From: Azotobacter salinestris
GTDB lineage: Bacteria; Pseudomonadota; Gammaproteobacteria; Pseudomonadales; Pseudomonadaceae
Direction of reading: 5' to 3'
NCBI RefSeq assembly: GCF_009363155.1
Contig: NZ_CP045302.1
Span: 385,001 to 449,000, forward strand
Length of the DNA stretch: 64,000 nt
Below, piece after piece: positions 19,012 through 29,906 of this stretch. Position numbers and translations under genes: made by a program. Position 1 is the first letter of the stretch. Each line of letters begins with the position of its first letter. The notes beneath the pieces were generated by a model. The model was not told where the DNA came from, ran no database searches, and was given only the letters and a program-made list of their open reading frames with translations.

Positions 19012-21771
19012 ATGAGCGAGCTGCGCGCCACCCTGCGCCTGCAATTCCACAGGGATTTCACCCTTGACGACGCCGTACCGCTGGTCGACTACTTCGCCGG
19101 CCTCGGCATCAGCCATCTGTACGCCTCGCCGCTGCTCACCGCGCGCCCCGGCTCGCTGCACGGCTACGACGTCATCGACCCGACCCGGATCAACCCCGAA
19201 CTGGGCGGCGAGCCGGCGCTGCGGCGCCTGGTCGAGGCCCTGCGCAGCCATGGCATGGGACTGCTCCTGGATATAGTCTCCAACCACATGGCGGTCGGCG
19301 GCGCCGGCAACCCCTGGTGGCTGGACGTGCTGGAGTGGGGCCGGCGCAGCCCCTACGCCGGCTTCTTCGACATCCAGTGGAACTCCCCCGACCCGCTGCT
19401 CGAGGGCCAGTTGCTGGTGCCCTTCCTGCGCAGTGACTACGGCGAGGTCCTGCAGGCCGGCGAAATCCCCCTGCAGTTCGACGCCCAGACCGGCTCCTTC
19501 CATGCCAGCCATTACGAACACCGCTTTCCCATCAGCCCGCCGAGCTACGGCGAACTGCTGCGCGCCACCGGCCATCCGGCCCTGCAGGACCTGGCCCTGC
19601 AGTTCGATGCCCTCGCCGGCGAAGATGGCTACCTCCAGGCCACCGCACCGAAGGCCAGGCTGGCGCAGCTGGCTTCCCAGCCCGAGGTGCGCGCCGCCAT
19701 CGAGGCCATGCTCGGCGTCTACGATTCGCGTCGGCCGGAAGGCCTCGAGCGCCTGCACGTCCTGCTCGAGCACCAGTTCTACCGGCTGGCCAGCTGGCGC
19801 ACCGCGGCGGACGACATCAACTGGCGGCGCTTCTTCGACATCAACGAGCTCGGCGGCCTGCGCGTGGAGCGTCCGCGGGTCTTCGAGGCCACCCACGCGA
19901 AGATCTTCGAGTTGCTCGAGGAAGGCCTGATCGACGGTCTACGCATCGACCACATCGACGGCCTGGCCGATCCGCGCGGCTACTGCCGGCGCCTGCGCCG
20001 GCGCCTGGATCGGCTCGACCACGGCCGACAACGGCATCGGCCGATCTACGTCGAAAAGATCCTCGCTCAGGGCGAGGAACTGCATGGCGACTGGCAGGTG
20101 GATGGCACCACCGGCTACGAATTCATGAACCAGCTGTCCCTGCTGCAGCACGACCCGGACGGAGAGACGCCGCTGCGTGCGCTCTGGCACAGCCTCAGCG
20201 GCCGCCCCGCCGAGTTCCTCGAGGAAGTGCGCCAGGCCCGCCAGCTGGTGCTCACCGGAACCCTGGCCGGCGACTTCGAGAGCGCCGCCCAGGCGCTGCT
20301 GCAGGTGGCACGCAGCAACCTGATGACCCGCGACCTCACCTTCGGGCAGATCCGCCGGGCGCTGCTCGAGCTGATCAGCCACTTTCCCGTGTACCGCACC
20401 TACATCGGCGCCTGCGGCCGCCCAGCCCAGGACGAGCCCTTCTTCCGCCAGGCCCTGGAAGGCGCCCGCACCACCCTCAACGAAGCCGAGTGGCCGCTGC
20501 TCGCCCACCTGGACCGCTGGCTCGGCGGCGAGCCCTTGCGCAGCCTGCCGCCAGGGGTATTGCGCAAGGTGCGCCGCCACGCCTGCGTACGCTTTCAGCA
20601 GGTCACCGCGCCGGCCGCCGCCAAGGCGGTGGAGGATACCGCCTTCTATCGCTCGGGCATGCTGCTCTCGCGCAACGACGTCGGCTTCGACAGCCAGCGC
20701 TTCAGCGCCCCGCCGGAGGACTTCCACGCCGCCTGCCTGCGGCGGCGCGAACGCTTTCCCGACAGCCTGCTGGCCAGCGCCACCCACGACCACAAGCGCG
20801 GCGAGGACACCCGCACGCGCCTGGCCGTGCTCAGCGAACGCGCCGGCTGGTACGCAGAGCGGGTGCAGCGCTGGCTGCTGCTGGCCCAGCCGCTGCGCCG
20901 GAGCCATGGCGACGGCCCGGCACCGGCACCCGCCGACGAGTTGATGCTCTACCAGACCCTGCTCGGCAGCTGGCCGCTGGGTCTGGCCCCGGACGATGAC
21001 GAGGGGCTGCGCGCCTATGCCGGGCGCCTGCGCCAATGGCAGGAAAAGGCCCTGCGCGAGGCCAAGCTGTACAGCAGCTGGAGCGCTCCCAACGCTCCCT
21101 ACGAGGAAGCCTGCCGCAGCTTTCTCGACGATCTGCTGGAAAAGCCCGCGGGTGCCCGGTTGCGCGAGGAAATCGCCGCGTCGGCCGCCAGCATCGCCCC
21201 GGCCGGCGCCCTCAACAGCCTGGCGCAGACCCTGCTGCGCATGACCGTACCCGGCGTGCCCGATCTCTACCAGGGCGCCGAATTCTGGGATTTCAGCCTG
21301 GTCGATCCAGACAACCGCCGGCCGGTGGATTTCACCGCCCGCCGCCAGGCTCTGGCCCAAGGCACGGAGCCCGCCGGGCTGCTCGAGGATTGGCGCGACG
21401 GGCGCATCAAGCAGGCCCTCATCGCCCACACCCTGGCCCTGCGCGCCCGCTACCCGGCCCTGTTCGCCGCCGGCGACTACCTGCCGCTGGAGGTGGCCGG
21501 CGAGCACAGCGTACGGCTGCTGGCCTTCGCCCGGCACCATGCCGGGCAGTGGGCGGTGGTACTGGTGCCGCGCCTGGCCAGCGGCCTGCTCGGCGAGGAC
21601 GGACAGCCGTTGATCGAAGCGGCGCAGTGGAGCGATACCCGCGTGCTGCTTCCCGCAACGCCTGCGCTGCGGGGACTTTTCTCGGGCGATGCAGTCCCAG
21701 ACAGAAAGGGAGAACTGTTTGTGAGGGAAGCCCTGGCGACCTTTCCGGTCGGCCTCTTCCATGGCGCATGA
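19012..21771 (+). CDS. treY: Malto-oligosyltrehalose synthase
   Basis: This 919-residue GH13 enzyme isomerises the reducing-end alpha-1,4 bond of a glucan to the alpha,alpha-1,1 bond of trehalose, giving TreZ its substrate. The N-terminus has YASPLLTARPGSLHGYDV. The catalytic region holds LRIDHIDGLADPRGY (about residue 310) and ATHDHKRGEDTRTRL (about 590), and VPGVPDLYQGAEFWD precedes the C-terminal beta domain. There is no gap to malQ. It completes the glgA-treZ-malQ-treY run. Confidence 0.95.
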   Translation: MSELRATLRLQFHRDFTLDDAVPLVDYFAGLGISHLYASPLLTARPGSLHGYDVIDPTRINPELGGEPALRRLVEALRSHGMGLLLDIVSNHMAVGGAGNPWWLDVLEWGRRSPYAGFFDIQWNSPDPLLEGQLLVPFLRSDYGEVLQAGEIPLQFDAQTGSFHASHYEHRFPISPPSYGELLRATGHPALQDLALQFDALAGEDGYLQATAPKARLAQLASQPEVRAAIEAMLGVYDSRRPEGLERLHVLLEHQFYRLASWRTAADDINWRRFFDINELGGLRVERPRVFEATHAKIFELLEEGLIDGLRIDHIDGLADPRGYCRRLRRRLDRLDHGRQRHRPIYVEKILAQGEELHGDWQVDGTTGYEFMNQLSLLQHDPDGETPLRALWHSLSGRPAEFLEEVRQARQLVLTGTLAGDFESAAQALLQVARSNLMTRDLTFGQIRRALLELISHFPVYRTYIGACGRPAQDEPFFRQALEGARTTLNEAEWPLLAHLDRWLGGEPLRSLPPGVLRKVRRHACVRFQQVTAPAAAKAVEDTAFYRSGMLLSRNDVGFDSQRFSAPPEDFHAACLRRRERFPDSLLASATHDHKRGEDTRTRLAVLSERAGWYAERVQRWLLLAQPLRRSHGDGPAPAPADELMLYQTLLGSWPLGLAPDDDEGLRAYAGRLRQWQEKALREAKLYSSWSAPNAPYEEACRSFLDDLLEKPAGARLREEIAASAASIAPAGALNSLAQTLLRMTVPGVPDLYQGAEFWDFSLVDPDNRRPVDFTARRQALAQGTEPAGLLEDWRDGRIKQALIAHTLALRARYPALFAAGDYLPLEVAGEHSVRLLAFARHHAGQWAVVLVPRLASGLLGEDGQPLIEAAQWSDTRVLLPATPALRGLFSGDAVPDRKGELFVREALATFPVGLFHGA

Positions 21772-21796
21772 GCACGAATAAAAGGGGTGAAATGGA

Positions 21797-22093
21797 ATGA
21801 CGAGCAACGAGCAGCGTATCCGCGAACTGGCCTATCAGATCTGGCAGTCCGAAGGTTGCCCCGACGGCCAGCAGGAACGTCACTGGCAGATGGCCTGCAA
21901 ACTGGCCGAGGCCGAGTTGCAGGCCGCCACGCCGCAACCGCGCACGCGCAAGCCGGCGGCGCCGCGCAAGAGCGCCGCCAAGCCGGTGGAAACCGTGGGA
22001 AGAGCGGCCGCCGAAACCACGCCCGTGGCCAAGGGCGTCCCTGCCACCGAGAAGAAGCCGCGCGCCACCCGTACGCGACCGATGACCCCGTGA
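21797..22093 (+). CDS. DUF2934 family small protein
   Basis: This 98-residue protein has two parts. Residues 1-42 hold the DUF2934 pattern (RIRELAYQIWQSEG and RHWQMACKLAEAEL), a short helical segment. The rest is a Lys/Ala/Pro/Thr-rich low-complexity tail (RTRKPAAPRKSAAKP). The tail resembles nucleic-acid-binding or linker tails, but no function is known. The gene lies 25 bases after treY and ahead of glgX, a position I recall as conserved in pseudomonads, hinting at a link to glucan metabolism. Confidence 0.8.
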   Translation: MTSNEQRIRELAYQIWQSEGCPDGQQERHWQMACKLAEAELQAATPQPRTRKPAAPRKSAAKPVETVGRAAAETTPVAKGVPATEKKPRATRTRPMTP

Positions 22094-22253
22094 AGCGTCT
22101 GCCTGGTCGTCGCTGAACGGGACGCTCTCACAAGAGCGGCAACCGCTCGGCAGGCGGCATGGCCACATTTGCCCGTGTTCGGCTGCGCCCCAGCCCCGAA
22201 CCCAAAGGATTCGATCGATTGCACGGAGGCATATCCTGATCGCCCATGGCGCA

Positions 22254-22281
22254 GCAGCGCTCCGTTGAAGCGGAGCGCTGC
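22254..22281 (+). terminator. Hairpin between DUF2934 gene and glgX
   Basis: A perfect 11-base inverted repeat has arms 22254-22264 and 22271-22281 around a 6-base loop, followed by CCCCTCCCTTT. It could be a weak rho-independent terminator for the treY-DUF2934 transcript, or a 5'-UTR structure 30 bases ahead of the glgX start. The T-run is poor, so the role is uncertain. Confidence 0.5.
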
Positions 22282-22311
22282 CCCTCCCTTTCAGCAGTCG
22301 GAGTAACGAGC

Positions 22312-24474
<2,163 letters not shown>

Positions 24475-24693
24475 CAGAGGGCCGGACGCGGGCGGGGAAA
24501 GCGCTGCATTGCGCTTCCTGCAGAGCCCCGTGCCATGCGCAGGGACGCTCCGGCGAGCCCCGTACCGCTCGCGAAAAAACGGGAACCCCCACCCCATGAA
24601 GCGAGTCTTGTTGATAGGTACGACAGTACCTCGGCTGGCCAGGCCGAGTGGTGACCAGGCCTGCTTCCATCCACCAGAGAGGAAGGCATTACC

Positions 24694-25107
24694 ATGAAAA
24701 TCCAAGACATCATGACCCACGACGTACAGACCATTCGCGTTGACCAGACGCTGCGCGAGGCGGCCGAAATGATGGAGCAGATCGATTCTGGAGCCCTGCT
24801 GGTCAACGAAGGCGACCGCCTGGTGGGCATGCTGACCGATCGCGACATCGCCATCCGTGCCGTGGCCAAGGGCAAGGACAACGACACCCAGGTGCGCGAA
24901 GTGATGACGCCCAACGTGTGTTACTGCTTCGAGGACGAGGACGTGCAGCATGTCGCCGAGAACATGGCCGACATCCATGTGCGCCGCCTGCCGGTGATGA
25001 ACCGCGAGAAGCGCCTGGTCGGCGTGGTCTCGCTGGGCAATATCGCCGAATGTCACAACCCCTCGGTCAGCGATACCGTGCTGCAGGGCGTTACACAGGC
25101 GCACTGA
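24694..25107 (+). CDS. Tandem CBS-domain protein
   Basis: This 137-residue cytoplasmic protein consists of two CBS motifs (about residues 7-60 and 73-125). The landmarks are GALLVNEGDRLVGMLTDRDI and HVRRLPVMNREKRLVGVVS. Such stand-alone Bateman modules bind adenine nucleotides and are thought to sense energy state or regulate partner proteins. GAGGAAGG precedes the ATG. It sits between glgX and the alcohol dehydrogenase gene on the same strand, with a separate 219-base upstream region that may carry its own promoter. The partner is unknown. Confidence 0.9.
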   Translation: MKIQDIMTHDVQTIRVDQTLREAAEMMEQIDSGALLVNEGDRLVGMLTDRDIAIRAVAKGKDNDTQVREVMTPNVCYCFEDEDVQHVAENMADIHVRRLPVMNREKRLVGVVSLGNIAECHNPSVSDTVLQGVTQAH

Positions 25108-25144
25108 CAGCGCAGCCAACCGACTACCCTCCGGGGAGGTGCCT

Positions 25145-26479
25145 ATGAAAGCGGTAGTTTTCCACGACATCGGCGACATCCGCCTGGATGATGTACCGGA
25201 GCCCCAAATCGAAGCACCGACCGATGCGATCGTCCGCCTGACCGCGTCGGCCATCTGCGGAACCGACCTGCACTTCATCCGCGGCACTGTCGGCGGCATG
25301 CGCCCGGGCACCATCCTCGGCCACGAGGGCGTCGGCATCGTCGAACAGTTGGGCGAGGAGGTGCGCAACCTGCAGATCGGCGATCGCGTGGTGATCCCCT
25401 CCACCATCGCCTGCGGCAACTGCTCCTATTGCCGCGCCGGCTACTACGCCCAGTGCGACGTGGCCAACCCCAACGGCAAGGAAGCCGGCACCGCCTTCTA
25501 CGGGGGCCCTGCGCAGACCGGGCCCTTCCAGGGACTGCAGGCGGAAAAGGCGCGGATTCCCTTCGCCAACATCGGCCTGGTCAAGCTGCCCAGCGAGATC
25601 AGCGACGATCAGGCCATCCTGCTCTCGGACATCTTTCCCACCGGCTATTTCGGCGCGGAAATGGCCGAAATCGATGACGGCGACACCGTCGCCGTGTTCG
25701 GCTGCGGCCCAGTCGGCCAGTTCGCCATCGCCAGCGCCAAGTTGCTCGGCGCCGCACGGGTGTTCGCCATCGACCAGTGTCCGGACCGCCTGCAGATGGC
25801 GCGCCAGCAGGGCGCGGAAACCATCGACTTCAACCGCGAGGACCCGGTGCAGACCCTGCGCCGGCTGACCGACGGCATCGGCGTCGACCGGGCCATCGAC
25901 GCGGTGGGCGTGGATGCCGAGCACGAGCACGCCTTCCAGCATGGCCACGATCCCGAAGAGGAGGAACGCTTCGCCCGCGAGGTCGCCACCGTGGCGCCGG
26001 AGACCCATCCCGACGGGGCCAACTGGCGGCCGGGCGATGCGCCCAGCCAGGCCCTGGAATGGGCCGTGGAGGCACTGGCCAAGGCCGGCACCCTGTCGAT
26101 CATCGGAGTCTATCCGCCGCAGGCTCACAGCTTCCCCATCGGCCTGGCGACGGAGAAGAACCTGACCATCAACATGGGCAACTGTCACCACCGCAAATAC
26201 ATCCCCAAGTTGATCGAGCTGATCCTGGCCAAGCGCATCGATCCGGCGAAGATCCTCACGCAGATCAAGCCGATGGGCGACGCCATCGCCGCCATCAAGG
26301 CCTTCGACCGGCGCGAGCACGGCTGGATCAAGGTCGAGCTGCATCCGCAGCAGATGCAGGGCGGCACGACAGGCAGCGAGGAAACGGTGAACACGGACGA
26401 GCTGCTCGATGAAGGCATCGAGGAAACCTTTCCCGCCAGCGATCCGGTATCCGTCAGCCCGCGGCCGGCACAGCGCTGA
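25145..26479 (+). CDS. Zinc-dependent alcohol dehydrogenase with acidic C-terminal tail
   Basis: This 444-residue medium-chain dehydrogenase is of the formaldehyde/threonine dehydrogenase-like subgroup. Catalytic-zinc residues lie in SAICGTDLHF and GHEGVG. The structural-zinc cysteines are ACGNCSYCRAGYYAQC, and the NAD motif is VFGCGPVGQFA. The final 35 or so residues after KVELHPQQ are an added tail with LLDEGIEETFPASDPVSVS, a motif I recall from short stand-alone proteins. GGGGAGG 5 bases before ATG 25145 fixes the start. A GTG at 25139 overlaps that site and is rejected. Physiological substrate unknown. Confidence 0.88.
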   Translation: MKAVVFHDIGDIRLDDVPEPQIEAPTDAIVRLTASAICGTDLHFIRGTVGGMRPGTILGHEGVGIVEQLGEEVRNLQIGDRVVIPSTIACGNCSYCRAGYYAQCDVANPNGKEAGTAFYGGPAQTGPFQGLQAEKARIPFANIGLVKLPSEISDDQAILLSDIFPTGYFGAEMAEIDDGDTVAVFGCGPVGQFAIASAKLLGAARVFAIDQCPDRLQMARQQGAETIDFNREDPVQTLRRLTDGIGVDRAIDAVGVDAEHEHAFQHGHDPEEEERFAREVATVAPETHPDGANWRPGDAPSQALEWAVEALAKAGTLSIIGVYPPQAHSFPIGLATEKNLTINMGNCHHRKYIPKLIELILAKRIDPAKILTQIKPMGDAIAAIKAFDRREHGWIKVELHPQQMQGGTTGSEETVNTDELLDEGIEETFPASDPVSVSPRPAQR

Positions 26480-26883
26480 AGCCAGGCGCAAGGCCCATGA
26501 CCACGGGTCCCCGGGTTGACGGGCCGAGCCCCGGTCTCCAGTCCGGGGCTCCACGCCAGGACCCGGCGGAGCCTGCCGGAGCCGGCCTGACGAAAGCGCG
26601 ATCACCAGGATTGCCCCCTCGAAGCGTCCCGGCAGGTTTCGACATGCGTCGCGGTCCTGTCGGCGACCATTGTGTCCCGGAGCACGACAGGCCCGGTCCG
26701 GGGGAGCGACGGAAGGAGGCCCGGCGCAGCGGCCGGGCGTGGGAGGAGTCATCGATCCCGACGCCATCCGGCGCCGGCGGGACGGGCTGCGCCCCGTCAT
26801 GTCAGGGCCCCGGCGATTTGCCGGTGGAGCCGGCGACCCGGCCGGGACAGCGCCCTGCAGTCGAAAGCACAAGGAGCAGTTAT
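26480..26883 (+). other. Intergenic region with terminator-like hairpin
   Basis: No gene is supported in these 404 bases between the alcohol dehydrogenase and ybhP-like genes. At 26527-26550 an inverted repeat AGCCCCGG-N8-CCGGGGCT could end the upstream transcript, though no T-run follows. The rest is very GC-rich and shows no clear promoter. Confidence 0.45.
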
Positions 26884-27651
26884 GTGAGCCAACCCCACAA
26901 CGGAGAACAGCGCGTCGAATCCCTGCACATCCTCACGGTGAACACCCACAAGGGCTTCACCGCGTTCAACCGCCGCTTCATCCTGCACGAACTGCGCGAA
27001 GCGGTGCGCGACGTCTCGGCCGACCTGGTGTTCCTCCAGGAGGTGCTCGGCACCCACGAGAGCCATGCCCGGCGACATCGCAACTGGCCGGAAACCCCGC
27101 ACTACGAATTCCTCGCCGACAGCATGTGGGGCGACTTCGCCTACGGGCGCAACGCCGTCTACCCGGATGGCGACCACGGCAATGCCGTGCTGTCCAAATA
27201 CTCCATCCAGCGCTACCGCAACCTCGACATCTCCGTACCCGGCCCGGAGCGCCGCGGCCTGCTGCACTGCGAGCTGGAGGTGCCGGGACAGCCGGAGGTG
27301 CATGCCATCTGCGTGCACCTGGGCCTGCTCGAAAGCCACCGGCAGAAGCAGCTCGGCCTGCTCTGCGAGCTGATCCAGTCGCTGCCGGCCGATGCGCGCA
27401 TCGTGGTCGCCGGAGACTTCAACGACTGGCGCCTGCGCGCCTCCAACCGCCTGCGCGGCTGCGGCCTGGTCGAGGTCTTCGAACACAGCCATGGCCAGTG
27501 CGCGCGCAGCTTCCCGGCGCGCCTGCCCCTGCTGCGCCTGGACCGCATCTACGTGCGCAACGTCAGCCCGCAGCACGTCAAGGTGCTTTCCCACACCCCC
27601 TGGCCCCACCTCTCCGATCACCTGCCCCTCGCGGCGGAGGTGCGCCTATGA
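26884..27651 (+). CDS. Endonuclease/exonuclease/phosphatase family protein, YbhP-like
   Basis: This 255-residue metal-dependent hydrolase fold has LTVNTHKGFTAFNRRF near the N-terminus, FLQEVLG (metal-binding Glu), VVAGDFNDWR (Asp/Asn pair) and HLSDHLPLAAEV (catalytic Asp-His) near the end. The start is a GTG at 26884 with AAGGAG 8 bases before it. An ATG two bases upstream is followed at once by a stop in its own frame. It overlaps clsB by 4 bases. The order ybhP-clsB-ybhN is the same as in Escherichia coli, so a role with cardiolipin synthase is likely, but the substrate is unknown. Confidence 0.85.
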   Translation: MSQPHNGEQRVESLHILTVNTHKGFTAFNRRFILHELREAVRDVSADLVFLQEVLGTHESHARRHRNWPETPHYEFLADSMWGDFAYGRNAVYPDGDHGNAVLSKYSIQRYRNLDISVPGPERRGLLHCELEVPGQPEVHAICVHLGLLESHRQKQLGLLCELIQSLPADARIVVAGDFNDWRLRASNRLRGCGLVEVFEHSHGQCARSFPARLPLLRLDRIYVRNVSPQHVKVLSHTPWPHLSDHLPLAAEVRL

Positions 27652-28898
27652 ACTTTCCCTGGCGACACGACAACCACCTGTGGCTGCTGGAAAACGGCGA
27701 GGAGTTCTTTCCGCGGGTGTTCGAGGCTATCCGCCAGGCCCGCCAGGAGATCCTCCTCGAGACCTTCATCCTCTTCGAGGACAAGGTCGGCAACGAACTG
27801 CACCGCGAGCTGATCGCCGCGGCACGGCGCGGCGTGCATGTCGAGATCACCGTGGACGGCTACGGCTCGGCGGACCTGACGCCGGAGTTCGTCGCGGCCA
27901 TGACCGAGGTGGGCATCCGCATTCGCATGTTCGATCCGCGCTCGAAGCTGTTCGGCATGCGCACCAACCTGTTCCGCCGCCTGCACCGCAAGATCGTGGT
28001 GATCGACGGCAGCCGCGTCTTCCTCGGCGGCATCAACTTCTCCGCCGATCATCTGGGCGATTTCGGCCCGACCGCCAAGCAGGACTACTCCGTCGAGGTA
28101 ATCGGTCCGGTGACCCGCGATATCCATCGTTTCGCCCTCGCCAGCATCGCGGCCACCGAGCCATCGCGGCTCTGGTGGCGCCGGCAGCGTCGCGTCCGCA
28201 ACGGCGGCAGCGGCCAGCAGCCGGCAGAGATGGCTGCCGAGGGCACGGCCCAGGCACTTTTCGTCAGCCGTGACAACCGCAGCCATACCAACGACATCGA
28301 GGAGCAGTACCTGGAAGCCATCCGCCAGGCCCGCCGCCGGCTGGTGATCGCCAATGCCTATTTCTTCCCCGGCTACCGCCTGCTGAGGGAAATCCGCCGG
28401 GCCGCGCGGCGCGGGGTCAAGGTGGAACTGATCCTGCAGGGCCAGCCGGACATGCCGATCGCCAAGTTCGGTGCGCGCCTGTTCTACGAGTACCTGCTCA
28501 AGGACGGCGTGCTCATCCACGAATACTGCGACCGTCCGCTGCACGGCAAGGTCGCCCTGGCCGACGACGAATGGGCCACCGTCGGCTCGAGCAACCTCGA
28601 CCCGTTGAGCCTGTCGCTCAACCTGGAGGCCAACCTGATCATTCGCGACTGGGCCTTCAACCATGAATTGAATGCGCGGCTGGAGCGGCTGCGGCGCGAC
28701 CACTGCCGGCTCATGACCAGGGAGAAGATCGCCCGCGACGCCTGGTGGCGCATGCCCCTGGCCTTCCTCGCCTACCACGCCCTCACCCACTTCCCGGCCT
28801 GGGTCGGCTGGCTGCCGGCGCACACCCCGAGGGTGGAGGTCCTGCAGGGCTGCCCCCGTCCGGACGACGGCGATAACCTGCGCAAGCCCAGCCCATGA
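27648..28898 (+). CDS. clsB: Cardiolipin synthase B-type phospholipase D protein
   Basis: This 416-residue protein has two HKD motifs: HRKIVVIDGSRVFLGG (about residue 112) and HGKVALADDEWATVGSSN (about residue 298). Two such motifs form the phospholipase D active site that condenses phosphatidylglycerol or related lipids into cardiolipin. It has no N-terminal transmembrane pair, as in ClsB rather than ClsA. The ATG overlaps the ybhP-like stop (ATGA), and its end overlaps the next gene by 4 bases, so the three genes form one operon. Confidence 0.9.
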   Translation: MNFPWRHDNHLWLLENGEEFFPRVFEAIRQARQEILLETFILFEDKVGNELHRELIAAARRGVHVEITVDGYGSADLTPEFVAAMTEVGIRIRMFDPRSKLFGMRTNLFRRLHRKIVVIDGSRVFLGGINFSADHLGDFGPTAKQDYSVEVIGPVTRDIHRFALASIAATEPSRLWWRRQRRVRNGGSGQQPAEMAAEGTAQALFVSRDNRSHTNDIEEQYLEAIRQARRRLVIANAYFFPGYRLLREIRRAARRGVKVELILQGQPDMPIAKFGARLFYEYLLKDGVLIHEYCDRPLHGKVALADDEWATVGSSNLDPLSLSLNLEANLIIRDWAFNHELNARLERLRRDHCRLMTREKIARDAWWRMPLAFLAYHALTHFPAWVGWLPAHTPRVEVLQGCPRPDDGDNLRKPSP

Positions 28899-29872
28899 AG
28901 GCCGCCGCATCCCTCGCAGCACGGCTGCGCAGCCACTGGCCGCTGGTCCGGCGTGTCCTCGTCTGGATCTTCTTTCTCCTGATGACCGGGCTGCTGTTCA
29001 GCCTGGCGCGCAACATCGAATGGCGAAACGTCCTCGCCACGCTGGCCGGCTACCGCCCGGGCATCCTGCTGCTGGCCCTGGCCATCGCCGCCGCCAGCCA
29101 CCTGCTCTACAGCTGCTTCGACCTGCTCGGACGCCGCTACGCCCATCACCAGCTGCCGCAGGGCCAGGTGCTGGCGGTGACCTTCGTCTGCTATGCCTTC
29201 AACCTCAACCTCGGCGCCTGGATCGGCGGCCTGGCCATGCGCTACCGCCTCTACTCGCGCCTCGGCCTGTCCACCCTGCAGATCACCCGGATCTACAGCC
29301 TGAGCCTGACGACCAACTGGATCGCCTACCTGCTGCTCGCCGGGCTGACCTTCGCCGCCGGCACCGTGCGCCCCCCGGCGCATTGGGCGATCGGCCACGG
29401 CAGTCTGCAGGCCCTGGGTGTCCTGCTGCTGGTGCTGGTCGCACTCTACCTGCTGCTCTGTGCCTTCTCCCGCCGCCGCGTGCTGAGCGTGCGCGGGCAT
29501 TCGCTCGGCCTGCCGAGCCTGCGCCTGGCCCTCTGGCAGCTCGTCCTGGGCGCCGGCAACTGGCTGCTGATGGCGCTGGTCATCCACACCCTGCTGTTGC
29601 AGCAGGTCGGCTATGGCAGCGTGCTCGGCACCCTGCTGATCGCCAGCATCGCCGGCGTGCTCACCCACATCCCCGCCGGCCTTGGCGTGCTGGAAACGGT
29701 GTTCGTCGCCCTGCTCCACCAGCAGGTCGAACGCGACAGCGTGCTGGCCGCGCTGCTCGGCTACCGGGCGATCTATTACCTGCTGCCGCTCTCGGTCGCC
29801 AGCCTGGTCTACCTGGGCCTCGAGGCGCGGGCGAAACGGATGCGGCGGAAGGAAGCCGGAAAGCTGGCATGA
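28895..29872 (+). CDS. ybhN: YbhN/UPF0104 family membrane protein
   Basis: This 325-residue integral inner-membrane protein with about eight hydrophobic helices belongs to the lysylphosphatidylglycerol-synthase transmembrane (flippase-like) family. LNLGAWIGGLAMRYRLYSRLGL and AGVLTHIPAGLGVLE are typical landmarks. The soluble aminoacyl-transferase half of MprF is absent, so it would not lysylate lipid itself. Its 4-base overlap with clsB suggests a role in handling the lipids made by that enzyme. Confidence 0.85.
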   Translation: MKAAASLAARLRSHWPLVRRVLVWIFFLLMTGLLFSLARNIEWRNVLATLAGYRPGILLLALAIAAASHLLYSCFDLLGRRYAHHQLPQGQVLAVTFVCYAFNLNLGAWIGGLAMRYRLYSRLGLSTLQITRIYSLSLTTNWIAYLLLAGLTFAAGTVRPPAHWAIGHGSLQALGVLLLVLVALYLLLCAFSRRRVLSVRGHSLGLPSLRLALWQLVLGAGNWLLMALVIHTLLLQQVGYGSVLGTLLIASIAGVLTHIPAGLGVLETVFVALLHQQVERDSVLAALLGYRAIYYLLPLSVASLVYLGLEARAKRMRRKEAGKLA

Positions 29873-29906
29873 ATCCATGAGCCAGCCTGCCGGCCAAGGA
29901 GAGGTT

